A stretch of 11,013 bases of DNA from Clostridia bacterium (GCA_017395715.1 JAFQNZ010000185.1:1-11013), one strand, 5' to 3'; positions 1 to 7,032 are shown, numbered from the stretch's first letter. Numbers and translations: made by a program. The notes: a model not told the origin generated them from the sequence alone.

Positions 1-1293
1 CCCGAGCTTGTTTATCTGCCGATGCAGCAGCATATCGGCGGTCCTGCCGTGCCTTGTGTTTCTGTTGGGGACAAGGTTCTTTGCGGTCAGAAGATCGGCA
101 TTTGCGACAAGGGTCTTGGCACGCATATTCACGCATCGGTCTCGGGCACGGTCGAAGCAATCAAATCGATTGCCGACGCGCAGGGAAGAATGGTTCAAAC
201 GGTTGTGATCCGCAATGACTTTGAAAATACGCTCTCACCCGACATCAAGCCGTATGAGGGCGCTTTGACCCTGGACGCGCTTGCCGAAATCGTCAAGGAA
301 GCCGGTATTGCCGGTATGGGTGGCGCGACCTTCCCGACGCACGTGAAGATTTCTTCTGCCAAAGGCAAGGCGGAGCATATCATCATCAACTGCGCCGAAT
401 GCGAGCCCTACATAACCGCCAACCATCGCTTGATGCTGGAAACCCCCAAGAGCATCATTGCGGGTCTTACGATTCTGCTTGACGCCTATGGCGTTGACGA
501 CGGTATTCTTGCCGTGGAAGACAACAAGCCCGATGCGATCAAACTGCTTACCGATCTGACAAAAGATATGCCTCGCATCAAGGTCAAGGCTCTGAAAACC
601 AAATATCCGCAGGGTGATGAGCGTCAATTGATGGTGGCTCTGTTTGGCAAAGAGCTTCCTGCGGGAAAGCTGCCTGCCGATCTTGGCTGCGTGATCTTCA
701 ACGCGGAGACCTGCGCCGCCATTGACAACGCCGTGGCAAGCGGTATGCCGCTTGTGCGCCGTGTGGTTACGGTGGACGGCGACTGTGTGGCGAACCCGAA
801 AAACCTGCTTGTACCGCTCGGCACGCCCTTTTCGGCGCTTCTTGCCCATTGCGGTCTGAAGCCTGACAAGACCCTGCGCAAGGTGGTCAGCGGCGGGCCT
901 ATGATGGGTCAGGCGCAGTACGACATTGACACACCTGTGGTGAAGGGAACAGCGGCGATTTTGGCGCTTTCGGCAGAGGCGGATGCGAAAGCCGTTGCCT
1001 TTGCCCAGTGCATCCGTTGCGGACGTTGTCTTGCCCACTGCCCGATGCACCTGCCGCCCCTTTACATTATGAAATACGCGAAAGCGGAGGATTTTGCTGA
1101 GGCGGAATCCTACGGCGCGATGAGTTGTGTGGAATGCGGAAGCTGTTCCTACATCTGCCCCGCATCGGTGCCGATTTTACAGTACATTCGCATTGCCAAA
1201 CAGAAAATTGGCGACGAGCGCCGCAAAAAAGCGGCAGCACAGAAAGCTGCCGAGGAAGCAAAAGCCAAAGAAAAGGAGGTTGTTACACAATGA
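1..1293 (+). CDS. rnfC: RnfC, electron-transfer subunit of the Rnf complex (5' truncated)
   Basis: RnfC is the peripheral NADH-side subunit of the ferredoxin:NAD+ oxidoreductase; it carries Fe-S clusters and exchanges electrons with NAD(H). The reading frame is open from base 1, and the first ATG at base 22 falls inside the conserved region that starts with PLxQHIGGPA, so about 40-50 N-terminal residues lie upstream of the window. Numbering from that ATG, the flavin/NAD-binding glycine motif GMGGATFPTHVK is at 98-109 and the family signature NCAECEPYITANHRLMLE at 123-140. Two ferredoxin motifs are at C330/C333/C336/C340 and C369/C372/C375/C379. The protein ends in an Ala/Lys/Glu-rich helix (about 395-420), shorter than the long repeats of some proteobacterial RnfC. 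The stop codon overlaps the rnfD start (ATGA), so the two are translationally coupled. Family assignment is secure. Confidence 0.97.
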   Translation, partial: PELVYLPMQQHIGGPAVPCVSVGDKVLCGQKIGICDKGLGTHIHASVSGTVEAIKSIADAQGRMVQTVVIRNDFENTLSPDIKPYEGALTLDALAEIVKEAGIAGMGGATFPTHVKISSAKGKAEHIIINCAECEPYITANHRLMLETPKSIIAGLTILLDAYGVDDGILAVEDNKPDAIKLLTDLTKDMPRIKVKALKTKYPQGDERQLMVALFGKELPAGKLPADLGCVIFNAETCAAIDNAVASGMPLVRRVVTVDGDCVANPKNLLVPLGTPFSALLAHCGLKPDKTLRKVVSGGPMMGQAQYDIDTPVVKGTAAILALSAEADAKAVAFAQCIRCGRCLAHCPMHLPPLYIMKYAKAEDFAEAESYGAMSCVECGSCSYICPASVPILQYIRIAKQKIGDERRKKAAAQKAAEEAKAKEKEVVTQ

Positions 1294-2267
1294 CAGAACA
1301 GAAAATGCTGGTTGTAACCTCCTCACCCCATACCAAACACAAATCCACAACGCAAAAGATCATGCTTGACGTGATCATTGCGCTTCTTCCTGCGCTCGGA
1401 TGGGCGGTATATCAGTTCGGCATCCGCAGTTTGATCTTGACTTTGGTGACGGTGCTGACCTGTATGATCTCGGAAGAAGCCTTTTGCCGTATCACCAAGC
1501 GCAAAAGCACGGTGCATGACCTTTCCTGCGTGGTGACAGGTATCCTTCTTGCTTTTAACCTGCCTGTGACCATTCCGATGTGGATGGCGGTGCTGGGTGC
1601 GGTCTTTGCCATTGTGGTGGTAAAGATGCTGTTTGGCGGTATCGGTCAGAACATTGTAAACCCTGCGCTTGCCGCGCGTGTGTTTATGTTCCTTTCTTTT
1701 TCCGCGTATATGCAGCCAACAAACAATCTCTATTCCGAAACGGTTGGCAAACTTGTGAACACCGACGTGGTGGCATCTGCCACGCCTCTTTCCGAGGCAG
1801 TGGGCGCTGTCTCTCCGCTTGATCTTTTCCTTGGTAACATCAACGGCGTTTTGGGCGAGGTCTCGGCACTTTGCCTTTTGCTCGGCGGTGTCTATCTGGT
1901 GCTTCGCCGTGTGATCACATGGCACATTCCTGTGGCATATCTCGGAACGGCGGCTTTGATTTCTTTGATCAGCGTTCCCGATGGCGCATCGATGGGCGTG
2001 TATGTTGCCACGCAGCTTTGCGGCGGCGGTTTGATGCTGGGTGCAATCTTTATGGCAACGGACTATGCCACAAGTCCCGTCACACCGTGGGGAAGAATCC
2101 TCTTTGGTGTCGGATGCGGTGCGATCACCATGGCGCTTCGTCTGTTCTCTGTTAACACCGAGGGCGCTTCCTTTGCGATACTCGTTATGAATCTTCTCGT
2201 TTACTATCTTGACCGCTTTACCATGCCGAAGAAATTCGGCGCTCGCAAGGGCAAAAAGCAGGCGTAA
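1290..2267 (+). CDS. rnfD: RnfD, membrane subunit with covalent FMN
   Basis: RnfD is an integral membrane subunit of the Rnf complex (NqrB/RnfD family) and holds a covalently bound FMN on the electron path through the membrane. The 325-residue product has many hydrophobic segments starting near residue 24. The flavinylation motif SATPL is at 163-167, with T165 as the expected FMN-linked threonine. Other family signatures are FGGIGQNIVNPALAAR (115-130) and, near the C-terminus, FMATDYATSPVTPWG. The frame stays open upstream to 1125, but I chose ATG 1290: it follows an AAAAGGAGG site (1271-1279) at about 10 bases, overlaps the rnfC stop by ATGA, and gives the normal N-terminus with the short soluble SSPH segment. 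The next gene begins 12 bases after the stop. Confidence 0.96.
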   Translation: MTEQKMLVVTSSPHTKHKSTTQKIMLDVIIALLPALGWAVYQFGIRSLILTLVTVLTCMISEEAFCRITKRKSTVHDLSCVVTGILLAFNLPVTIPMWMAVLGAVFAIVVVKMLFGGIGQNIVNPALAARVFMFLSFSAYMQPTNNLYSETVGKLVNTDVVASATPLSEAVGAVSPLDLFLGNINGVLGEVSALCLLLGGVYLVLRRVITWHIPVAYLGTAALISLISVPDGASMGVYVATQLCGGGLMLGAIFMATDYATSPVTPWGRILFGVGCGAITMALRLFSVNTEGASFAILVMNLLVYYLDRFTMPKKFGARKGKKQA

Positions 2268-2279
2268 GGGGGTGCGGTT

Positions 2280-2846
2280 ATGTCAAATGAAAACAATATG
2301 AAAAAGAGTATCCGCATCGTTGTTACGCTCTGCCTCATTACGGCTCTTGTCGGTGCGCTCCTTGCTTTTGTCAATTTGATGACCAAGGACCGCATTGCCG
2401 AGCAGAACCAAAAAGCCATGGACGAGGCAGTTGCCGTGATCTTCGGCAAATGTGAAGCCGTGGAGATCGAAGGACAATATGATGCGCCGGTTTCCAATGT
2501 CTATGATGTTAAGGTGGCAGGCCACTCGGTTGGCTACTGTGTGTTTGTAAAGCCGAAGGGTTACGGCGGCGCTGTGGAAATGATGGTGGGTATCACCCCC
2601 CAAGGCGCTGTCAGAGGCATTTCGATCGTTTCCCACAGCGAAACGCCGAATCTCGGTACGAAAGTCGTGGAAAACGGAAGCTATCTTGCTAACTACTTTG
2701 GAAAAACCGAGCCCGTGACGTTTGGTAACGGTGTGGAGGCGGTTTCGGGTGCAACCCGAAGCTCCAATGCCGTGCGTGACGGCGTGAATGCCGCCCTGAA
2801 GCTTGGCCTTGGCAAAAAAAACTCTGCTACGGCTCAAGAAGGGTAA
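2280..2846 (+). CDS. rnfG: RnfG, extracytoplasmic FMN-binding subunit
   Basis: RnfG is the Rnf subunit whose FMN-binding domain sits outside the cytoplasmic membrane, anchored by one N-terminal helix. The 188-residue product has a transmembrane segment at about 10-33. The FMN-binding domain includes SHSETPNLGTKV (118-129) and the flavinylation motif SGATRSS (156-162), in which T159 is the expected phosphoester-linked threonine. Length and motif spacing are normal for the family. The start has a purine-rich AAGGGGGTG site just upstream (2266-2274). It lies between rnfD and rnfE with gaps of 12 and 13 bases. Covalent flavin attachment normally needs an ApbE-type flavin transferase; no such gene is in this window, so it must be encoded elsewhere. 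Confidence 0.95.
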   Translation: MSNENNMKKSIRIVVTLCLITALVGALLAFVNLMTKDRIAEQNQKAMDEAVAVIFGKCEAVEIEGQYDAPVSNVYDVKVAGHSVGYCVFVKPKGYGGAVEMMVGITPQGAVRGISIVSHSETPNLGTKVVENGSYLANYFGKTEPVTFGNGVEAVSGATRSSNAVRDGVNAALKLGLGKKNSATAQEG

Positions 2847-2859
2847 TGGGGGTGAGTGA

Positions 2860-3528
2860 ATGAAAAAGATATTAAAACAGTTTTCGGATGCTGTCGTTAA
2901 GCAAAACCCCATTCTGATCCAGCTTCTCGGTATGTGCTCTGTGCTTGCCATTTCCACCACTGCCATGAATGCTATTGGCATGGGTGCTGCGGTAACGGTC
3001 GTGTTGATATTTTCGAACGTTTTGATCTCTATGCTTCGCAAGCTGATCCCCAACGAGATCCGCATTGCGGCGTTTATTGTGATCATTTCGGGTTTTGTCA
3101 CGGCGGTTCAGCTGATCATCAAGGCGTTTTTGCCGTCGCTTGACAAATCTCTCGGCGTGTTTATTCCCCTGATCGTGGTAAACTGCATCATTCTCGCCCG
3201 TGCAGAAGCGTTTGCTTCGAAAAACCGCGTGCTGCCTTCGGCGCTTGACGGTTTGTTCATGGGCATCGGCTACACGGTGGCGCTTCTCATTCTCAGCATC
3301 GTGCGTGAGTTTGTGGGCTACGGTTCTTTCTTCGGTGTCAAGCTGTTCGGCAACAAGTTTGTTGGCGTGGGCATGCTTGTCAGCCCGCCCGGTGCGTTTA
3401 TTCTGCTGGGTATTCTGATCGCGGCTGTGAATTTTGTTCTTGTGAAGAGCAAACAAAAAAAGAAGAGCAAGGCGAAAGAAGCCGAGATGCCTGCCGAAAC
3501 CGAAAAGGAGGTTGTGACAAATGACTAA
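2860..3528 (+). CDS. rnfE: RnfE, membrane subunit (NqrD/RnfE family)
   Basis: RnfE is one of two homologous six-helix membrane subunits (with RnfA) at the core of the Rnf ion pump. The 222-residue product has about six hydrophobic segments. The paired membrane cysteines are C26 in LLGMC and C109 in VVNCIILARAEAFA; in solved Rnf/Nqr structures such cysteines from RnfA and RnfE hold a [2Fe-2S] cluster inside the membrane. A PPGAF motif lies near the last helix, followed by a charged Lys/Glu-rich cytosolic tail. C26 is followed by Ser rather than the Pro common in RnfE; this variation also occurs in NqrD. The start is preceded by TGGGGGTGA, and the 3' end overlaps rnfA by 8 bases. Confidence 0.95.
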   Translation: MKKILKQFSDAVVKQNPILIQLLGMCSVLAISTTAMNAIGMGAAVTVVLIFSNVLISMLRKLIPNEIRIAAFIVIISGFVTAVQLIIKAFLPSLDKSLGVFIPLIVVNCIILARAEAFASKNRVLPSALDGLFMGIGYTVALLILSIVREFVGYGSFFGVKLFGNKFVGVGMLVSPPGAFILLGILIAAVNFVLVKSKQKKKSKAKEAEMPAETEKEVVTND

Positions 3529-4099
3529 GATCCTTCTTTTGATGCTTGGCGCGATTTTGGTGGAAAACTTTATTTTCTCGCGCTTTATGGGTATCTGCCC
3601 GTTTATGGGCGTTTCGGAAAAGCCGGATACCGCGATCGGTATGGGCTTTGCCGTTATGTTCGTTATGACGCTTTCTTCGGCGGCAACAAGTCTTGTGTAT
3701 GATTATCTGCTTGTCCGCTATGAGCTTGAGTTTCTCTCCACGATCGTGTTTATCGTGATCATTGCCTCGCTTGTGCAGTTCATTGAAATGTTCTTGAAAA
3801 AGCTTGTGCCGTCGCTTTACAGCGCGCTTGGTATCTATTTGCCCCTCATTACCACCAACTGTGCCGTTTTGGGTGCAGCGCTTCTGAACGTGGAAGAGGG
3901 AAGAGGTTTTGTGGAATCGGTGGTGTTCGGTTTTGCCGCCGCTGTTGGCTTTACCTTGGCGCTTGTGATCTTTGCGGGTGTTCGTGCCAGAATGAAGCAC
4001 ACAAACACCCCCAAGAGTTTTCAAGGCTCTCTGATTGCCTTGATTGCCGCGGGTCTGATCGCTATGGCATTTGCCGGTTTTTCCGGTATCTCTCTGTGA
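3521..4099 (+). CDS. rnfA: RnfA, membrane subunit (NqrE/RnfA family)
   Basis: RnfA pairs with RnfE as an inverted-topology homologue in the membrane core of the Rnf complex. The 192-residue product begins with the family pattern LVENFIFSRFMGICPFMG and has the paired cysteines C26 (ICPFMG) and C114 (TTNCAVLG), the likely ligands of the intramembrane [2Fe-2S] cluster together with those of RnfE. About six hydrophobic helices are visible and the length is standard. The start at 3521 lies inside the last codons of rnfE (8-base overlap) behind an AAAAGGAGG site (3504-3512), implying coupled translation. The next gene starts about 20 bases downstream. Confidence 0.96.
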   Translation: MTKILLLMLGAILVENFIFSRFMGICPFMGVSEKPDTAIGMGFAVMFVMTLSSAATSLVYDYLLVRYELEFLSTIVFIVIIASLVQFIEMFLKKLVPSLYSALGIYLPLITTNCAVLGAALLNVEEGRGFVESVVFGFAAAVGFTLALVIFAGVRARMKHTNTPKSFQGSLIALIAAGLIAMAFAGFSGISL

Positions 4100-4121
4100 T
4101 GCCTGAGAAAGGAATGTAGTG

Positions 4122-4961
4122 ATGATGTTTGTTTTATTGGGTGCGATTTCTTGGAAACCCATTTTGATTGCCTTTGCGGCGCTTGCCGCCATCGGTGCTT
4201 TGCTCGGCTTGATGCTTGCCATTGCCTCCAAGGTCTTTTATGTGAAAACCGATGAGAGAGTGGAACAGATCAAAGACTGTCTGCCCGGTGCCAACTGCGG
4301 CGGATGCGGTTACGCCGGCTGCGGCGCTCTTGCCGAAGCGATCGTCAAAGGAAACGCCAAAACCACTGCGTGCGGTGCGGGCGGCCCCAAAGTGGCCAAA
4401 AAAATTGCCGCCATTATGGGAGAAGAAACGGTTGATTTTGTCGGCGTGCGCGCACAGGTCGTGTGTTCGGGCTGTTTGGGAAAAGTAAAACTGAAATACC
4501 AATACGAGGGACTTGAGGATTGCCGCTCCGCCATTCGTCAGGGCGGTGGTGATAAGGTTTGCCCCAACGGCTGTATCGGTCACGGTACTTGCGTAAAGGC
4601 TTGTGCATTCGATGCAATCCATGTGATCGACGGCGTTGCGGTTGTCGATTACGAAAAATGTACCGGCTGCGGCGCGTGTGTTGCTGCCTGCCCGAAGTCT
4701 ATCATTCGTCTTGTTCCGTTCAAAGCGGATGTTTGGGTTGGTTGCAGCTCGCAAGACAAGGGTGCTGTCACCCGTTCGTATTGCGAGGTTGGCTGTATTG
4801 GCTGCAAGATCTGCGAAAAGAACTGCCCCTCGGGCGCGGTTAAGGTGGAAAACGGTCTTGCGCGTATTGATTACGAAAAATGTACGCATTGCGGTATTTG
4901 CTACGAAAAATGCCCAAGACACATTATTTTCTCGGGCAAAGAGCAAAAGCTGTCGGTATGA
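4122..4961 (+). CDS. rnfB: RnfB, ferredoxin-accepting Fe-S subunit
   Basis: RnfB is thought to take electrons from reduced ferredoxin and pass them into the Rnf complex. The 279-residue product has an N-terminal transmembrane anchor (about 13-38). The Fe-S domain follows, with C59-x2-C62-x4-C67-x16-C84 (and C53 before it). The C-terminal half is an array of ferredoxin-like motifs: C147/C151/C157/C161, C180/C183/C186/C190, C225/C228/C231/C235 and C254/C257/C260/C264, with additional cysteines C115, C118, C134, C208 and C221. Such an extended, cluster-rich RnfB is typical of Clostridia. Start choice is open: GTG 4119, ATG 4122 and ATG 4125 are in frame after an AGAAAGGA site (4106-4113); ATG 4122 gives about 8 bases of spacing. 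The stop overlaps the next gene's start (ATGA). Confidence 0.95.
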   Translation: MMFVLLGAISWKPILIAFAALAAIGALLGLMLAIASKVFYVKTDERVEQIKDCLPGANCGGCGYAGCGALAEAIVKGNAKTTACGAGGPKVAKKIAAIMGEETVDFVGVRAQVVCSGCLGKVKLKYQYEGLEDCRSAIRQGGGDKVCPNGCIGHGTCVKACAFDAIHVIDGVAVVDYEKCTGCGACVAACPKSIIRLVPFKADVWVGCSSQDKGAVTRSYCEVGCIGCKICEKNCPSGAVKVENGLARIDYEKCTHCGICYEKCPRHIIFSGKEQKLSV

Positions 4962-5464
4962 CAACGGTATATGTGGCAAAAATTGCTTGCCAAAATGAGC
5001 GTGACCGCAAAGCATACGCCGAAGTGGCAAGGCAGCTTTTGAAAGAGGCAGTCAAGCGTGAGTATTCACTTGATATTTCGGCATACGTCGAGAAAAAAAG
5101 CGAAAACGGAAAGCCGTATTTGGTAGGCGCGCCTTTTCATTTCAATCTTTCGCATAGCAAAGACTATGTGGTCTGTGCTTTGTCCGATTGTGATGTGGGC
5201 GTGGATATTGAAAAGGTCAGACCCATTTCCGAGGGTGTGATGCGCCGCTTTGTCGGGACGTGTACCGAGTCCGATGAAGCAAACACACGGCTTTGGACGC
5301 GCTACGAAGCAATCGGTAAATTTCTTGGTGTGGGCATTCCGTACAAAACGACTTCCGATGTGTATTTTGTCAAGGAATATTTTGATCTTGACGGCTATGC
5401 TGTGACGGTTTGTGCCGAGAAGGATTCTTTTACCGAGCGGCTTGTGATTTTATCATCTGAATAA
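4958..5464 (+). CDS. 4'-phosphopantetheinyl transferase family protein (short Sfp-like)
   Basis: Enzymes of this superfamily move the 4'-phosphopantetheine arm from coenzyme A to a serine of acyl- or peptidyl-carrier proteins in the cytoplasm. The 168-residue product has the superfamily motifs in order: FNLSHS (62-67) followed by VVCALS, VGVDIEKVR (80-88) with D83 and E85 as Mg2+ ligands, and WTRYEAIGK (113-121) with E117 as the third acidic ligand and K121. The position just before E117, usually Lys in W-x-x-K-E-A, is Tyr. The protein is shorter than classical Sfp (about 220 residues), as in many clostridial forms. I chose ATG 4958 because it overlaps the rnfB stop by ATGA; an earlier start at 4880 would run back through rnfB. 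No ribosome site stands out, consistent with translational coupling. Its carrier-protein partner is not in the window. Confidence 0.85.
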   Translation: MTTVYVAKIACQNERDRKAYAEVARQLLKEAVKREYSLDISAYVEKKSENGKPYLVGAPFHFNLSHSKDYVVCALSDCDVGVDIEKVRPISEGVMRRFVGTCTESDEANTRLWTRYEAIGKFLGVGIPYKTTSDVYFVKEYFDLDGYAVTVCAEKDSFTERLVILSSE

Positions 5465-5476
5465 AAGGAACAAAGT

Positions 5477-5503
5477 TTTTCTCTGCATTCTTAGCGGAGA
5501 AAA
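5477..5503 (+). terminator. possible terminator after the rnf operon
   Basis: A hairpin with a 10-bp stem (TTTTCTCTGC at 5477-5486 with GCGGAGAAAA at 5494-5503, one G-U pair) lies just after the phosphopantetheinyl transferase stop. It is followed only by CAATTTC, so the U-tract is poor. Position suggests operon termination; the sequence signal is weak. Confidence 0.4.
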
Positions 5504-5514
5504 CAATTTCATAA

Positions 5515-5660
5515 CGTAGGGCGGGGGCTTGCTCCCGCCGCTATGTTTTCATAAAACGATAATTCATTTTGGGGCGACCTCCGAGCAAGCTCGGCACATG
5601 GTCGTCCGTTTTTGATTTATGAAAGACATTCTTTCGGCGGGAGCAAGCCCCCGCCCTACG
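5515..5660. repeat. 146-bp composite palindromic intergenic element
   Basis: Perfect 26-bp inverted repeats bound this element (5515-5540 and 5635-5660). Each arm is itself a hairpin: GGGCGGG and CCCGCC blocks around a CTTGCT/AGCAAG centre. Inside, CATAAA/TTTATG extends the pairing, and a second palindrome (CCGAGC-AA-GCTCGG at 5581-5594, enclosed by CGACC...GGTCG) forms the tip, so the whole unit can fold into one long imperfect hairpin. No open frame suggests a transposase and no clear target duplication is seen. It resembles REP/BIME-type or MITE-type elements. Related single units occur at 8833, 8913 and 9093. Confidence 0.8.
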
Positions 5661-5699
5661 ACATGTCATTTCTCTGCTGATAGTGGGTTCAGGCTACTG

Positions 5700-5754
5700 C
5701 CCGATCGTGCGTGGACATCCACGTGCTGTGCTTGCCCCAAACGCAAGTGTCGGG
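5700..5754. other. predicted three-way-junction structure of unknown role
   Basis: A closing stem CCCGA (5700-5704)/TCGGG (5750-5754) encloses two adjacent hairpins: CGTGG-acat-CCACG (5710-5723) and CTTGC-CCCAAAC-GCAAG (5731-5747). This region, about 85 bases upstream of the regulator's promoter, does not match a tRNA or a riboswitch I recognise. It may be a structured RNA, part of the neighbouring repeat, or chance; each stem is only 5 bp. The rest of 5661-5813 shows nothing else beyond a small ACCGCA/TGCGGT hairpin at 5780-5799. Confidence 0.35.
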
Positions 5755-5813
5755 AAAAACGAGAAAGTTTGTTTATTCAACCGCAGGTTGCATTGCGGTC
5801 AAAAAACGAGTTA

Positions 5814-5842
5814 TTGTCTTTACACATTTCATGTGCTATAAT
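5814..5842 (+). promoter_or_regulatory. sigma-A-type promoter for the XRE regulator gene
   Basis: TTGTCT (5814-5819) and TATAAT (5837-5842) are 17 bases apart, with an extended -10 TG at 5834-5835. Transcription would start near 5849, leaving a leader of about 37 bases with an AGAGGTGA ribosome site (5872-5879) before ATG 5886. Confidence 0.8.
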
Positions 5843-5885
5843 AATACCAGAATCCGGATTCATTAAATTTCAAGAGGTGATTCTA

Positions 5886-6959
5886 ATGACCATAGGTGAA
5901 AGAATTAAAGTGTTGCGAAAAAAGAATGATTTGACACAAGAGAAGCTTGCAGATTATCTTTGCGTTTCTTGTCAAGCGGTTTCAAAATGGGAATGTGGAC
6001 AGTCATGCCCTGATCTGTCATTGATTGGGCCTTTAACAAAGTTGCTTCATGTTTCAGCCGACGAATTGTTAGGGTTGATGCCCGAAAAATATGACGAGCG
6101 GAAAGCTTATTTTGATGCAGAGTACCACCAATTTTGGAAAAAAGACGACCATGAAGCAGATTTGAAAATAGCGCGACAAGCAGTTGTAGAGTATCCGACG
6201 GATTATAGATATTTAAAATGGTTGGCAACAAATGAATGGTACGTTGGTTATAGCACCAAATACTGCGGAACCGAGGTTGAGCAGGAACTTTTATCCTCCT
6301 GCATACGCCACTACGAAATGATTTTGGAAGATTGCACCGATCGGGACATTTGCAACCAAGCCATCTCCGGACTCGTTCATGCACACAAATCCAAGGGAGA
6401 ACTTCAGGAAGCTAAAAAATATGCACTTATGTATCCGGACAAACCGGAGACAAATCGGGATGATTTGCTCATGCTTTGCGTAGAAGGAGAAGAAAAAGAA
6501 CTCTTGCTCAAAAAAGCAGTGCGATACGGACTTAGCAATCTCTGCATAGCGTTGGAGTATTTATGGATGTTTCTTCCCAACCCCAGTGAAGAGATTTTGG
6601 ACGCGAAAGCTGCCGTTATCGATGCCGTGATTACGGATAAAAACTATCAGCATTTTTATATCACACTATCCCTTATTTGTATGGAAAAAGCACGTATTGC
6701 CATGCGTAAAAAGGAGTATGAAAAGGCTTTATTGGCTATCACGACGGCATATGATCATGCGGTTAATTTCGATATCATGGATCGAACAGCAATCGAGTCT
6801 TATTCCTGTCCTGTGCTGAACGGATATACGGTAGATCGCACGAATGATAGAAGAACAGATTGGACTTTGGTGGGGGATATTAAACGGTGCTTAACCGAGG
6901 AACAGCTTTTTTCACCGCTCCTGAATCGGCAAGAACTTTCGAAAATCATAAATTCATAA
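5886..6959 (+). CDS. XRE-family HTH regulator with helical C-terminal region
   Basis: This is a 357-residue predicted DNA-binding protein. Residues 1-62 form an XRE/Cro-C1 helix-turn-helix: IGERIKVLRKKNDLTQEKLA, then VSCQAVSKWECGQSCPDLSLI, then a third helix around TKLLHVSADELLG. Residues about 70-357 appear mostly alpha-helical with TPR-like pairs (for example ADLKIARQAVVEYP and ARIAMRKKEYEKALLAITTAYDHA), an arrangement common in clostridial regulators that sense peptides or proteins; this comparison is by pattern only. The frame is open back to 5619, but that extension crosses the palindromic element and the promoter, so ATG 5886 behind AGAGGTGA is chosen. Codon use is visibly more AT-rich than in the rnf genes, which hints at acquisition by transfer. 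It is monocistronic; its target and signal are unknown. Confidence 0.85.
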   Translation: MTIGERIKVLRKKNDLTQEKLADYLCVSCQAVSKWECGQSCPDLSLIGPLTKLLHVSADELLGLMPEKYDERKAYFDAEYHQFWKKDDHEADLKIARQAVVEYPTDYRYLKWLATNEWYVGYSTKYCGTEVEQELLSSCIRHYEMILEDCTDRDICNQAISGLVHAHKSKGELQEAKKYALMYPDKPETNRDDLLMLCVEGEEKELLLKKAVRYGLSNLCIALEYLWMFLPNPSEEILDAKAAVIDAVITDKNYQHFYITLSLICMEKARIAMRKKEYEKALLAITTAYDHAVNFDIMDRTAIESYSCPVLNGYTVDRTNDRRTDWTLVGDIKRCLTEEQLFSPLLNRQELSKIINS

Positions 6960-6965
6960 TTCTTT

Positions 6966-6990
6966 GCCCCGCCTTGCGGGGCTTTTCTTT
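6966..6990 (+). terminator. Rho-independent terminator of the XRE regulator gene
   Basis: A perfect 7-bp GC stem GCCCCGC (6966-6972)/GCGGGGC (6976-6982) with a CTT loop is followed by TTTTCTTT, starting 7 bases after the stop codon. This is a textbook intrinsic terminator. Confidence 0.9.
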
Positions 6991-7007
6991 GCTTTCTGCA
7001 TATCAAA

Positions 7008-7032
7008 AGCCACCACGAAAAAAGTGGTGGCT
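7008..7032. terminator. second strong hairpin, possibly a minus-strand terminator
   Basis: AGCCACCAC (7008-7016) pairs perfectly with GTGGTGGCT (7024-7032) around a 7-base loop. On the plus strand it is followed by CATTTCAATTTT, a broken U-tract. On the minus strand it is followed by TTTGAT. It may back up the terminator at 6966 or block antisense transcription. No minus-strand gene is seen nearby. Confidence 0.5.

Noticed and set aside
235..1050. Long minus-strand open frame inside rnfC
   Set aside because: It is antisense to a secure gene, the translation is rich in His/Arg without any family motif, and there is no ribosome site.
2935..2940. Ser after Cys26 in RnfE where Pro is common
   Set aside because: The same Ser occurs in the homologous NqrD subunit, so this is normal family variation and not a defect.
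3398..4231. Long minus-strand open frame across rnfE-rnfA-rnfB
   Set aside because: It spans three well-supported genes and their junctions, with low-complexity Lys/Arg/His composition; it is a shadow.
4566..4605. Missing second cysteine in the CIGHGTC ferredoxin-like motif of RnfB
   Set aside because: The clostridial RnfB form uses C-x3-C-x5-C-x3-C here (C147/C151/C157/C161), so four ligands are present.
4134..5030. Minus-strand open frame opposite rnfB
   Set aside because: It mirrors the cysteine-rich rnfB codons and has no recognisable domain.
5700..5754. tRNA or known riboswitch
   Set aside because: There is no acceptor stem with CCA context, no T-loop GTTCGA motif, only two arms, and no match to a riboswitch core that I recognise.
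5619..5885. N-terminal extension of the XRE regulator
   Set aside because: The frame is open, but it runs through the palindromic element and the promoter; the helix-turn-helix begins naturally at ATG 5886 behind a good ribosome site.
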